In this document: positions 11,712 through 23,677 of the stretch, piece by piece
Layout: the number at the start of each line of letters is the position of its first letter
Numbering within the stretch: position 1 is the first letter of the stretch
Assembly: GCA_030248295.1 (NCBI GenBank)
Contig: JASANH010001426.1
Span: 248,001 to 312,000 of the forward strand
Direction: 5' to 3'
DNA: 64,000 nucleotides
DNA from: Mesodorylaimus sp. YZB2_4
Taxonomy: Eukaryota; Nematoda; Enoplea; Dorylaimida; Dorylaimidae
Translations under genes and position numbers: made by a program
Notes under the pieces: generated by a model
Database searches by the model: none
What the model was told of the DNA's origin: nothing
The model's input: the letters and a program-made list of their open reading frames with translations, nothing else

Positions 11712-14450
11712 TGTATATTCAAATCGTTGGTTTAGTTGGAAAAAAGTAATAATGTCGGTTAGTGATACTGATTCTGGAGTAAGGTCTGATCCGACTGACG
11801 ACTTGATTCTCCTCCCTTGGTTTATGAATCGAAAAAGTTACGCTTAGAATGCAAAAATGGGAAGGTTCGAAGCCTAAAAACATTTGCATGAAGTGTTGCA
11901 TTTTTGGTTTTGCTGACCAAGCCCAAGAGTGAGTTTTTCAATCTACTATGTTTTCCAATCCTGCTTTTTGTGTCTTTGGTGCGATACAGTAGGCGTCAAA
12001 TGTCACTCGATGAATATGATCAAAAACGGTCATCATTGCATCACAAGCTTAGGATCACGAGTTATGAGGACTCCGACGTTTGACACATCTCTGCCGATAG
12101 CGTCACACAATCTATCTTCTATCCTCTGCGTAGGCGGTCTAAGTTTGTCGAAGCTGCTTGTTTTATTTCTTGGTGGCTTCCAGAATGGTCCTGGTGAAAA
12201 AGTCTCGATTTTTTACTGCGGACCGCACGCTTTTTTACTTCGCTCGCGATGGCTTACTACTACGTTTGGACCCCGTCGCCGTTTCAAGCCGTATCGGCGT
12301 ACCATTGGTAAGCGCCAATTCATGTCGTGAAATCGGTTTATGTGTAACATCTAGCATCCCCTCGACAAACTCCACTTGCTTCCAGATAAGCTCATCATAT
12401 GCAGATTAACTACGCTCTCACCTTTCTTGATTTTTCAACTTTGTAAAATGGCTGAACAACTGACTTAGATGCCAGATTTCACATATAATGGTCATCCTAT
12501 CACGTTATGCTCGAATGCTAAGGAGCTGTAGAGTTTCGAAAAACGTAGAGCAGCTAGCCTTATTTGTTTGCAAAGCTTGACATTGCTATAAGTGTAAACT
12601 TTTGTCAGGTCATATTGTATGAAGAGAAAAATGTATCGCACAAATGAATGTACAATGACAAGCAGGATCAAACTTGGAAAACCAGGACTGCACCATTTCA
12701 TGCTAATTTTTAGGTTTCGTACATTTTCATCTTTGCCAACCTAGAAATTAGTTCTAAAGCGCTTTTCAAGAATTTAGTGGTCATGGCTACAGTACATGAT
12801 AAACTATGCACCATATTATGGTAATATTACATAGGGGTGTTCCAGGTTCTAATTTGCTTGGTTCACCCAATACACGAGATCTTTATAAGACTGGCATTAT
12901 CAGTGAGCTGAATACCGAATACAGTATCCTCTATATTGACAAATGGTTCTTCAGTCTGTTTCGCTTTCGACCACATAGGAAAACATTTAAGCTGGCGCTC
13001 GAAAGTGAAGCAGGACTGGCGAGTATCCTCTAATTTGTGATTCTTTACTCCAAAGTCAGCAGCAGGATGTTTTTGCGCAATGTGACTGAAAGGAGCTCAA
13101 AAAAATGCACGGCACCATGTTTTTTTTGTTTTCACTTATTATCACCGCTTGTGCGAAGTTCGCCAATGTTGCAAAGTCTCGCCCGCTGCACATTGCCTGA
13201 GGATAAAAAACTTTACACTCGTAACGATGGGTGATATGTGATCTGGTATCAATCGTCCAGAGCGTGCCTTCTATCTGTCGACCTGAATGGTCGGTGTGCT
13301 TTTCTTTTCGCCGCATTGTACATCGTGCTGTAAGCGTTGCTCGCCTCTTGTCTTCACATCTCGCAACACCGCTCATGAGTCCAGTGCAGATTTTTTGAAT
13401 CCATGTACAGATGCCCCAGTATTTGTTACGTAAGCCAGCACCAGCAATGTGACAACTTTTCTTATAAAACCATAGTGCATTACAATATAATGAATGTCGC
13501 ATAGAGGAGCAAAAAAGTAGGCTACCAAATGCAAGATTTACGTACAATCATGAGCGTGCTTAGAATCACAACAGCAGAATAGGCTCGCACACGCGTACCT
13601 ACTACTGTAGGTTCGGATCAGCCCTGCGCGGTCCCTACCGAAACGGACGCTAATATACAGTAAATAGCACTTTATTGGGCCGACGGGCGGACACCACTAC
13701 GCTGGTGCAACACACCAGATGAAGCGGACTGAAAGGAAGGACAGCTGGTGGTGATACCGAACAGCGCAGTCGACGAGGTAGATGATGACTGACGGGCATG
13801 CAGAGGGACCGACCAAGAGGCCATGGAGGGCGGTGTAAGCCGGATAGGGAAGGAAGCACAGCTGGATGCGATGGGGTTTGTCAGATCGGATGAGTTTAGG
13901 ATAGGTTCATGTAAAATACTTGTAAATTTTTGAACAATTAATCGCATCAACTATTTTGAATGGTTGCTCCCCATGATAAACAACAGTATTATCGCACAAT
14001 TATCGGCCCTCTCAAGGCTCTGCTGCACTGCTCATCACGAATTCCTGTAATTTACAACCTGATAAAGTAAAGGGCCTGATGATGATAGAAAAATAGCTGA
14101 AGCCTGGGCGTGTGTCAGATATTACATTGGTGGGCTTGAGAAAAAAAACGAGCTCAGACATTTCAGCTGAATATCTGTGGCTGACACCCACTTTTTGTCA
14201 TAGCTGTGGTACTTGGCCTCAGTGATTGCACCAGAAGCTAACTTGCAAAGGTTTATCAAAAGGAAAATTGACACCCAGCAAAAGTCAAAATGGCGAATAA
14301 ACTAGTGTTGAAGACAAAAAAGGAAACGGGGAATCCTGCGCTACCCTGATGTAGGAATAAGAGTCTAAGCTTCCAGAAAAATGCTGCTTATCCGGCTTCC
14401 CTGCTCCAATTTGTGGATCTGTTATCAACAGTATAGGGTCCTTACTTTAC
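11712..14450. other. Gene-poor stretch
   Basis: Reading frames here are short, lack recognisable motifs and have no convincing splice context. A GC-richer patch at 13600-13900 has no recognised content. I see no supportable gene. Confidence 0.4.
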
Positions 14451-14469
14451 AAGTCGTTTTCGATCGACA

Positions 14470-14650
14470 TCTCCCGAAGTGACCGAGATATCGCGAGATT
14501 TCATGGTAGGGTTCTCGGGTACCATGTCCCGCGTGATGACGTCAAATTTCATCAAAATCCGTCCAACAGGGCTCAAATGTCGACGAAAAACAACCATCCC
14601 AGACTATATAGACCTCGTTTGTAGCGTAAAGTACCGTAGTCTTGAAAACC
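14470..14650 (+). repeat. Dispersed repeat family A
   Basis: The end GCTCAAATG...ACTATATAGACCTCGTTTG through CGTAAAGTACCGTAG is closely similar to 61853-61921. The stretch CATCTCCCGAA occurs at comparable distance upstream in both copies. The same repeat therefore sits next to the broken wolframin copy. Confidence 0.5.
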
Positions 14651-14904
14651 GCGAGAACTATCTTCTAGTACAGGTGTCAAACACTTGCTACTTGATGTTA
14701 CTAGCATTTCGACTGGGGAACGGACCACTTAGTCGATAAAAAAGTATCGAAGGCAGCCGGGCCCGTGCAATATTGGACTGGTAGTTTGGGAGAAGTAGGT
14801 TTTTTGTGGTGCCTGCATTAATTCATGATTGCTAACACGAAAAAATGTTGGGAAAAAATTAATGCCTGTTGCCATAACTTCAAACTATTTTATAAAAACG
14901 GATA

Positions 14905-15073
14905 TTTCCACTCTTCAATCACTAATATTTCTGTCGACCAACTCCAAACTATTCGCTAAATCTGAGTAATACATGTTTTCTCAGGTCTCAAAAAGTGAAA
15001 ACATTGATGACTCACGATCAGATTAGCAAATAGTTTAGAATTGGATAGCAGAAATATTAGTGAGGAGTGGAAA
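14905..15073. repeat. Hairpin MITE
   Basis: The left arm from 14905 (TTTCCACTC...ACTAATATTTCTG...CAAACTATT...AATCTGA) is the inverted match of 14998-15073. The arms are about 75 bases with scattered mismatches and a short centre around 14987-14997. No coding sequence. Confidence 0.65.
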
Positions 15074-15880
15074 CGCAGTGGAAATACCTGCTAATATAAA
15101 AAAGGTGAAGTTGTGATACAATCGCTGACAAACAGTTAGCTGCAGGTCTTGTTCCTTAATTTATCAGCTTGCAAAGCATACATGGGGCGCTCAAAAAGTT
15201 TCTGGAATTTCTTTATAAAACAAGAAAAGTTGGAGATGTGATTTCACTTTTCAGCCTACAAGCTACATAAATTGTTTAGGTCAAGCTGCAGTCGGATACC
15301 AACTTATCCACATTGATTCTCAGTGCCATGGGCCAATACATTTCTCCACCTGATTCAGTACGCCAAATTCTATAATCGACCTCCTCTAAGTGGGTCTCTT
15401 GCAAAAGACCTGAAAACTCGATTATCACACAAAGAATTATAAACTAGCCGCCTTTTTAACTCTGACTCACAAGGCCCGCACATTTATTGTTGCAGTCCTG
15501 GGAGGCATCACAAACAAATCAATTCATGATATCCGAAAAATTAAAAAATAAAACTGAAAGAGGGGGGTTACAATATTTACGTAAAAACAAAACGTAACAA
15601 AAAAACGCATACCAATTCCTCTTGCCAAATGCCGCTATCAGTCTTTTAGACAGGTTGATCATAATTTACAGTACCCCGATCGATGAGAAAACCGGCCAAG
15701 TTTTCAAAATAAAGGCACTGATCCTTGCCCCGATGATCCCCCATATCGACGAACAATGACCAATAGGCCACCCACATGCGATTTTGCCTTCTGATCCAGC
15801 TGTCGAGACCCAGCGCCGTTCTTTGTCGTCGGAAGAAGAGGATTTCATGTGACCACCATGTGCAGCGAGAGCAGCGTAGA

Positions 15881-16700
15881 TCACATTGTCCCTATTCCGA
15901 TCGATGGTGAAAGGGAGACTTGTCTTGACCAAAGCATCGTCAATAAGCGCAGAAGGGGCTGCCAATCGAAACCAACACAAGAAGGAAAAGCAGCAAAAAA
16001 CTCATGACCAGCCACATCAGGAATTCTCGCTGTGCTGGTGGTACCAACTAAAAAGAGGCTAGCCGGAACTAGCTTATCGACCATAGAAAATGCAATATCC
16101 GCGAACGATTTGGATGGAAGTTGCTGAGACCGAACTGGAGGCCAAGCCTCAACTTTGTCGACCAATACTGCTGGTCGTGACCAGTGAATGGAAACTTCCT
16201 TGCGATAGTGTGCTTTCATCGCCGCTAAATTGCCTGCTCGAAAGACGCTTGCTCCTTAGGTAACAAGACACGAAGACCCCTGGACATTACGATTATTAAA
16301 CAGCAGGAAAGCGTTGCTGCAGATCCCCTCGACGTGATCAGACGAAATCAGCGAGGCGGCGGAGCCAGCGGGCAATACTAAGCGCGAGTAATGGTACTCA
16401 AGCAGGGACCATTCGGGAATAACGCTCAATAGATGGCTGATGACCTTCTTGACACCCTACTGGGACAGCTCAATATCGTTGTCACGAAAAACCAAAATGA
16501 CATTCTTGCGACATTCGATGACCCCTCATCGTTCTGGATGATTCTTCAAGGACTGCACGCGACCTTCCAGGTCCTCAATGCGCTGATCACATTCGACGAT
16601 TTGCTGCTCCAGATCACGAACGTTTTTACTATTGGAATCAGGCTTTGAGAAGACACAGTAGTCGTAATTTGGTAAAATATGGCCTCAACGTAATTTCAAC
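15881..16700 (-). pseudogene. Unrecognised degenerate reading frame
   Basis: One minus-strand frame from about 16700 to 15881 reads protein-like sequence. It includes an acidic coiled-coil-like stretch (VRDLEQQIVECDQRIEDLEG) but is broken by three stops within 140 codons, then stays open for about 113 codons (16219-15881). A second open frame at 15980-15666 overlaps it. I do not recognise the family. The pattern fits an old pseudogene or a gene with introns I could not place. Confidence 0.3.
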
Positions 16701-16739
16701 ATTGCCCGGGGGTGTAAGGCCTCTTTTCCTTCGGCATTA

Positions 16740-18290
16740 ATGACCGATCGAACGAAAAAATCAAAAACAGAAATCGATCAGAAGATTATGAAGAAAACCG
16801 TTGAGAACACAAACGAAAAGAGCCACGTAGTTTTCTGTCGATTTTTACGCGAGCAGCATAGGCAAGACGTAGGCCCTACACACGCATGCCAGAGAAATAT
16901 AATATTTTCGAACAAAATTTTTATTGACACAATATACACTCATCATCTAGAAATTTTTATATATTTGTACACAATATACATACCTATTAAAATCAAGTAT
17001 TTTCACCAACTGTATGCGTCAAACGTCAAACGTCAAAGCCCTTATCACACAATGCTTGCGTATGATACAGTACCTGCCAAATGCAGATGTGAAAAAGAAG
17101 TTGATTGAAAAAACTAGTTTTGAGCTTGGTTAGCCAAAAACCAAAATGGCACCTTTTCATGCAAATTTTCAAGGCTTTGAACCAATGCTTTATGCATTCT
17201 AAGCAACGCTTTCTCAATTATTGAGCCAACAGTAGAATCAAGTCGTCAGTCGGATATTTTCTGAGCTTTTCGTGCAACTCGAAGTCCCGTATATCATATC
17301 GTTTGTACAGTAACATGTCCTTTTCACCCACGGCTGGGCATAAGCGTTTGTGACGAAGTAAAAGATGAATACAGTATGAACATATGCACAGCAATGTAAT
17401 AGCGTCCCTGGATGATCGCGTGTGCAGAAAAACTTTTCGCTGAGCCTAGTATGTAGTAGTATGTTCAGCTTCTAGAAGTAGGTCTCGCATTTAACAGTGC
17501 AAGAACCTTTAAAAATCGGCTACTCTTTCTATCAAACAAAGATTGCTGACTTCAGTTTTTGTCATGGCCATTGCTAATCGCATATTTGCTGAAGCATCAG
17601 CGATTTATGCAATCACCAGAATTTTGGATAAGCAAATGAACCTATTAATCGAATTGAATTGTCAGGTCCTGAGGCGATGCAATTAAGCTAAGTCGACTAT
17701 ACCTGTGCACTGATAACAAGATTATTTCCAAAAAAGTCTGTTATGACAGACTTAAAACTTTTAGACCAGCCAATGCACACAGTATAAGAAGGGCTTAGGA
17801 TGGCTGGTCTAATCGGTCACAAGAAAAAGAGAGGTGGCCTGACATGCTGCGCACTGCACCATGTATGTAGGATCGCACATATACTGTATGCATGCATGGC
17901 ATGTATGTCAGCATCAAACCCACAAAGCTTGTATTATGTGTACTGCTCATGTTCAGACAGGCTCCCCAGAGTCAGCTGTGCTGTTTCATACGAGCAACCT
18001 GAATATAATAATGCTGTAGCGCTGCGAGTAAAGTGATATGGCTCATCCCTAAATGCCTTAACCTCGAAAGACACTCTCAACAATCTTCTCCCCTCCTTCT
18101 AACTTTATGTTCATGCTCATGGTTAATCAAATCAGTAATGAAGCGCTCGAGCATGAATGAACACATGACACAAAATGCTTAACGTAGCTACGGGCACCTC
18201 AAAATAAGTGAGGTACACTAAAACTAATTACATATCTGAACTCTGCTGACTTCAGGGATTTACAAAATACCCGTTTTGTCACTGTCTGAC
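16740..18290. other. Intergenic, with repeat fragments
   Basis: No gene supported. Around 17320-17375 lies a probable 3' remnant of the tRNA-derived SINE (GGGCATAAGCGTTTGTGACG, compare 39923). Repeat family D follows at 17735-17825. Confidence 0.4.
17735..17825 (+). repeat. Dispersed repeat family D
   Basis: AAAAAGTCTGTTATG.CAGACT.AAAACTTTTAGACCAGCCAATGCACA recurs in inverted orientation at 55255-55345. Each copy also contains an internal inverted pair GACCAGCC / GGCTGGTC about 50 bases apart, so it could fold. Function unknown; MITE-like. Confidence 0.65.
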
Positions 18291-18302
18291 CACTGGTCAG
18301 TT

Positions 18303-18385
18303 TTCCCACAGGTGGGATAGCCCGTGTATGATATATCAACAGGTGGGACAGCCCCTGCACGCAGTGTCCACGGATGGGACAGCCC
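18303..18385 (+). repeat. Short tandem motif, three copies
   Basis: The motif CAGGTGGGATAGCCC and close variants occurs three times at about 30-base spacing (18313, 18341, 18372). It lies just beyond the 3' end of the piggyBac gene. Confidence 0.5.
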
Positions 18386-18523
18386 CCTCAGAATTGCCAA
18401 TGGTAGAAAGACCAACAATAGTCTGTGATCAGAAAAAGAGTCCCCAAAGTGAGCACTGTTAGCAACCACTCGAATGCATTTAACACATTGGTTTCTTTCG
18501 AGTCATGGCAAGACTGGAATGAA

Positions 18524-20290
18524 TCATTCAAAAGAAAAAAGCAAAAACTGAGCAAAATCTCCAAGGCCAAAGTACTCGTAAAGCAGTTGGATCAGATCAA
18601 TCACGAACGCTTGTGATACAGAACAAAACATTCCACACCATCTTTTTTCAGGGCACAAAGGTACCTCACATTTCGTACACCATACCGCAGTTTTTTCTTT
18701 TTTGCAGTTTAGGCAGCGGGATCGATTATCTTGGCGCTTACCAGACGGTGGCGCATCTCCCACGGAACGACGAATTTCTGGCCAGTGATTCAATCCATCA
18801 AATCGTGCATCTTCAGGTACCATGGGAATCGACCGGCCAACTTTTTTTGAATATCCACAGAGCTTAGCAAGCTCGCATCGAACGTCCCATATAACCGATT
18901 TCAGGTCTAAAATAAGCAGCATGTCAAACAAGATGAAAAGGAAAACCAAAGTCGCTAACCTAGTTTGGTATTTTGACCCAATCTTGCAAAATCGGCTCGA
19001 CGAAGAATAGCGGCGTTTCTGATCGATAATTGCAAAAGATAAGTAAAAATGTAAGCGTACCTAAAATAATCAAAATATAAGGTTGCTTTGCGCACTGGAC
19101 AAAATGCATACCATCGCCTGCTCTTCGAACTGAATGAATACATTTCGCGTATAAAATCGGACAAGTCGACCCCGCCCATTCTTTCATGGTATTCAGTAAC
19201 TACGGCAGGACAATTGACTTTGATGCGCTCCTTTTTTGATCGATCATAACGTTCAATCTAAAAACACAAATATGTCGCTCAAGTTATACTGTAACGCTCG
19301 ACCAAGGTAAACAATAGACTTGCCTCATCCAAGGGATTCTTCCCCTTGTAATTCGACAGCATCGTGACGGCCTTGTTGTCTTTCCAACGAACGACAACAA
19401 GCTTGCCATCGGTAGAGACCGCCTCGTCGATCTCACCACGTTCCTTCATTGCCGCATCGTCTTTCAACGGATTGAGGCCAAGTCGACCACCCACAACAGT
19501 TCCAACGAAGCCGTGGCCCAAATCCAAAAGACGCTAAATAGATACAATTTGGAATACCGCAGGTATGCTATGGTATGCTATGCAGGTAGGTATGATAAAA
19601 AAGCATGTCTACTTACCCTGCCCAAGTTTGGGCTGGTGAAATATCCATCAGCAAAAATTTTGCAGCCTTGATAATGAGCGGCAACTCGTTTCACCAACTT
19701 GTAGACGATGTACAGCGACGATGTCAATTCCAAATCTTGCGCATCAGCCTCGTCGTCTGCCGTGGTCATACCTTGGTACACGTCAAAATCGTGAACAAAT
19801 CCATTCGAACCAGCGATCGCCCATACCTTGAACCCCCATTTGATTGGGTTTTTCGGCATGTATTGACGAATAATACTCCGGCCATGGAAACTGATCATTC
19901 GCTCATCAACAGCAAGGTACTCTAAAAAAATATGCTTACCACGCCTTAGAAACAACAGAAAAAATTCCCTACCCTCTTATTCAATCGCGGAAAATACTTT
20001 GTGAAAATGAGAAACGAACGGCTGGGCTTTCCAAATGCGGTCTTGCTTTTTGTCTTCATCGCTTGGTTCGCGATCTTTCACGTTGCGGAGACAGACGTGG
20101 CGAGCGATCAACGCGAAAAGATCGATCGGCAGAATCTCAGCCACAATCGGAAGACTAAAAGAATAGAAAACTAGATACATAATGTGAATGCAGACTATTT
20201 CCCACATACCCCATCGTGGATGTTCTACTGTTCCTGGCCACCGACGAACAAGCTCGAACGCTGAGACCCAGGGAACTGTACAGCATAGCA
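18524..20290 (-). pseudogene. piggyBac-family transposase gene, 5' half damaged
   Basis: Minus-strand exons in order: about 20290-20217, 20154 to about 19977, 19921-19617, 19533-19324, 19257-19112, 19060-18960 and 18906-18524. The three catalytic aspartates of the DDD core are recognisable: AVDERMISFHGRS, CKIFADGYFTSP and MGGVDLSDF. RWKDNKAVTMLSNYKGKNP and the C-terminal cysteine cluster (CLNCKKEKT...CTKCEVPLC) are also typical. The intron after 19324 has a GC donor (GAG/gcaagt). In the 5' half, VRRWPGTVEHPRWG joins LPIVAEILPIDLF only with a one-base frame problem, and an in-frame TAA follows FHKVFSAIE near 19977. The N-terminal domain was not found. This is either a decayed transposon or a domesticated gene with a misread 5' end. 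Confidence 0.75.
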
Positions 20291-20593
20291 TCGTATCTGA
20301 CTGATCGCAGATACGGTCGACACGAATCGTTCAATCCCGGCAAGCAACCGATCCGCCTAATGAAAGAACTGAAACGTGATTTTATGAGAAGCGCATTATT
20401 TAAGGGTTCATGTTGGTTTATGTGCCTACACGTCAGATAGCCCTAGTGCGCCATGATCTATTTGATCGACTGATGGATCGATCGATTAATCATATTATTA
20501 AGTAAATATCGCGCCAGAAAACCGCCAGGCAAACGGCGCCAGCAAACGGCAAACGGCGGTTTTTTGGCAAACGCCAGCAAAAAACAGGTTAAA

Positions 20594-20700
20594 TGATCGA
20601 TCACCCGATCAATTAATCACTCGATCACACGATCAATTAATCACTCGATCACCCGATTAATTAATCACTCGACCACACGATCAATCAATCGATCGATTGA
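20594..20700 (+). repeat. 24-bp minisatellite
   Basis: Units of the type ATCAATTAATCACTCGATCA plus CACG or CCCG are repeated four times with few changes, followed by degenerate TGATCGATC sequence to about 20780. Just upstream (20520-20585) a different motif, CAAACGGC/GGCAAACG, is repeated. Confidence 0.75.
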
Positions 20701-21082
20701 TATAAATGATCAGATCGATCATATTGACTGATCAAATGGTCACAATGATCAATCGAATACTCGAATTCAACAACGTGATCAATAAATCACACATGTGAGG
20801 ATCATAGAGTGAGCTCTCTAAAAGCGAAAAACTAGGCTAAGAAAATGAGGAAATACAGGTCAGAATCCCACTCACGCCGAAATTTTGACTATACTTTCGG
20901 ATTCAGCGATAAAAACTGCATCGGTTAGCACTGTGTTCAATATTTTAAACACGATCGTCGATATTTAGAATCGATAGAAATGGGTCCCTGCGTTTTTGCA
21001 AAAACTATGACTTTTTGTGCTAAAACGCAGGGACACCGATCGGGGACTCAGTACGGGCGCCTGGACCTGGTCGCTTTTATCC

Positions 21083-21745
21083 TCATTTTCCTGACTTTGG
21101 TGCATTTATACTAGTCCTCGAGTTTTCAGGGTTCGGTGAAGTCTGGGACAGAGTACAGTAATCCTCGAACATGAAAATCTGGCACCACTCCAACCGCTCT
21201 GTCACAGAGAACTCGGTGGCCAGTCCTTGACTAGTATTAATTTGGACGGCGAGGATATTATGCACGTAATGCAACACGCTGATCATTTCTTCCACATAAC
21301 CGACATCAAACGTGTGTCCGAATGGTAAGCCTACAAAACCTGAGTGAAACTAAGGTTCGGATACTGTAAACCTATTATTGGTTAGGACCTGTTTTGCTGG
21401 GAGCCGAAACTTAATTTTATTGTGTTTATTGTGATGCGCTCACCTTATGTTGGGTAAACTAAAATTTCAGATACATTTCGTCGACTGCGCCAACGAAATA
21501 TTTGTGTTTTGACCGAAGGAAGAAGATCGTGCTTGGGAGAAATTTTGTTCGGACCAAGCTTCATCGATATCTGTCGTTGAAGGCAATTGCTCATTTTTGA
21601 ACGAAGCAAAACAGTACGGCGTCGCCCCGTTGTTCACTTTCGGATCGGCTTGCGGCATATTGGCCCCAACAGAAAATTGGCCCCACGCGCGAAATTCAAA
21701 TCTTGCGTTCCGCATCACAATGGCACCACTCCAGCTGCGCGACAA
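21083..21745 (-). other. Possible minus-strand exons, unrecognised
   Basis: Two open stretches, 21319-21083 (PFGHTFDVGYVEEMISVLHY...) and 21745-21467 (AWGQFSVGANMP...), have protein-like composition and nearby AG and GT dinucleotides. They match no family I know. Part of the second, 21637-21690, is repeated in inverted orientation at 22096-22142, so this may be repeat rather than gene. Confidence 0.25.
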
Positions 21746-22142
21746 AATGTACCTTAAGAAAGAAATTTTTTACCCAGGTTTTTTGTTCTTAAGCCTGAAT
21801 CCAGTTCATCCTAGCCTGAGGCTAAGACTAAGCCTAAATCCAGCCTTTAAGCCTGATGCTATGGGGGGGGGGGGACAAAAAGCAAAAAAGCCAACAGCGT
21901 TCTCGCTATTCTCGCAATTTTTCACGTAAATCAAGGCGTTATGAACAAGTTTTCGATTTCCTTTCTGACTTTAAAAAACTCGCCGCAACTGCAACTAGCC
22001 ATCAAATAAGAATGATGTCGTACGAGGTGTGTAAATTATGCACACATGCTTCCCGCGGCTAGCAGACATCGCCAAACCTGCGAATCAAGTGTGCGTGGGG
22101 CCAATTTTCTGTTGGGGCCAATTTGCCGCCTCCCTTCGGATC

Positions 22143-23160
22143 AGCAACAGCAACTTTTCTTGAAGAAACGTCGTTTGGATCAAATACGGGATTCGAACAG
22201 TGCGATGACAGTCGACCCTTGATCTACATTGGGCCCCGAAATTATTCCGATATCGAAGTCTGCGGTTCCTCTTGCAGCTGCTGCTTCGACCTTGCGTCCG
22301 CCGTCGTCGAACCCATCGAACTCTCAGACACTATTGACCATCCGCGAGGGGGACAAAGAGGTGTTAGAAAATCCGACAATGACGCAGAATTATCAACGAT
22401 TTTATTAGCAAGAACAACGGCAGCTAGACGAGGACACTGTCATCTTAGCCGGCTCCTCACGTCAATCGACGACGACCACCAATGCGCTTATGGACTGGTT
22501 TGTTGGTGGGGACGTTGTGAAAGACCCGCTGGATCACAATTCGGGCACCCAAATGGACCAGTAGGTTGCTAATTTTTAACGTCTTATAAAATCTTGGAAA
22601 GAATCTAGGCGTCCTCCCTAATTGCTTTTAAAAAGTGGTTCTGTTTATCATTTAGGGTGATCTTTCTGCGCAAGGAAACCAATTTGGATTGGGTGAAAAA
22701 GACCTGGAAGGGGTGCAATGAAGGATTGGACGTTCGTGTGCTGGAGATCAGAATATATCGTCCTGCTATCAATCGATGTATTACCAATGCCCGTTTGATT
22801 CTTACCGATTTTTCACCCAAACAATTGCGGGTATAATAAGTTTAAAAATTAATTTTGGGAATCGTAGTTACATGCCATACTCTTTTCTAGGACATTATGG
22901 AGATTGTGAATCAATTCTGGGTTCAACCTGGCGCCGAGTCGACGCAAAGGAGCGGGGCCGAACTTCTTTCGAAAGAAACCGGATACGATTACGAGTTTGA
23001 ATGTCAATCAATCGAACCACACGATCAGCGAGTGGATTCGGGACAATTCGACGATCGGGAAACAATATCAAGCGTTTTATCGCAGCTCACGCGGCAAATT
23101 TTGAGCTCAAATCTTCTGCAGTTTTTGATTCATGTAATTTTACTGGATGAGAAGAAGGTA
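22143..23160 (+). pseudogene. Unrecognised multi-exon gene with in-frame stops
   Basis: A plus-strand frame reads a Gln-rich start (SDQQQQLFLKKRRLDQIRDS), a Ser/Pro-rich stretch and DEDTVILAGSSRQSTTTTNALMDWFVGG. It is interrupted by TGA near 22219 and TAG near 22408. It then splices plausibly (exon ends before GTAGGT near 22560; exon about 22657-22830) into VIFLRKETNLDWVKKTW...FSPKQLR, and on to an exon at about 22891-23157 (DIMEIVNQFWVQPG...LLDEKK) ending at a GTAAAA donor. I do not recognise the family. The two stops suggest a pseudogene or introns I missed. Confidence 0.4.
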
Positions 23161-23324
23161 AAAGCGCGGTTTTTTTCTAACTCTCTATATATCGAATGGT
23201 GTCAGTTAGACGAATCTATTCAACAATTTTTCACTCCCGCTGTATCCAATCTAAGTCTTTTTTAGTTTTCAAGATTTTCTTATAAACGAGCCCGAGAAAT
23301 TAAAAAGGGAAAAATTTTTTTAAT

Positions 23325-23600
23325 GCACCTTTTATTCTGCGCGCATAAGCAAATTTTGCGCAGTCTATGCTCCATTCAGCTGTGGTGCGCATTGGGTGTC
23401 ATTCGTTCAAGGTGTTTTTGCGCCTCCACTGCGCATTGTATCATTCGCTCAAGGTGTTTTCGCCTCTGCTGCGCATTGGTATTTTTTAGACTATTCCCAA
23501 CCCAATTTGCGCAGTCTACGCTCTATCCAGCTCTGCTGCGCATCGGTATCATTCGTTCAAGGTATTTTCGCCTCCACTGCGCATTGGTGGCTTCAGCTCG
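23325..23600 (+). repeat. Degenerate minisatellite
   Basis: CTGCGCATTGGT...ATTCGTTCAAGGTGTTTTCGCCTC is repeated at about 55-60-base intervals. A longer block (TTGCGCAGTCTACGCTC...) recurs at 23355 and 23502. It lies immediately upstream of the lamin-tail-domain gene. Confidence 0.7.
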
Positions 23601-23677
23601 GCTTCTTGAGTGCTGCGTACTAAGTTGATCTCGCTTCTTTACTCGTGTTTTTGGAGGGATTTCAATTCATAAACATC

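Noticed and set aside
13056-13547. 163-codon minus-strand open frame
   Set aside because: No family motif, no hydrophobic or domain pattern, no splice context; a chance frame.
17984-17991. CTGTTTCA, the core of the Caenorhabditis piRNA (21U) promoter motif
   Set aside because: A single 8-mer is expected by chance about once or twice in this length on two strands, and no cluster was seen.
20594-20700. CRISPR-like array
   Set aside because: The units are contiguous 24-bp repeats without spacers; it is a minisatellite in a eukaryotic genome.
21790-21855. AAGCCTAAATCC/GCCTGAGGC-like motifs resembling the nematode telomere repeat TTAGGC
   Set aside because: Only one or two true TTAGGC units are present in a drifting tract, too weak for an interstitial telomere.
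21864-21874. G-run (also 36692 and 47550 C-runs) as possible G-quadruplex or switch signals
   Set aside because: Single homopolymer runs without spaced G-tracts; probably simple-sequence noise.
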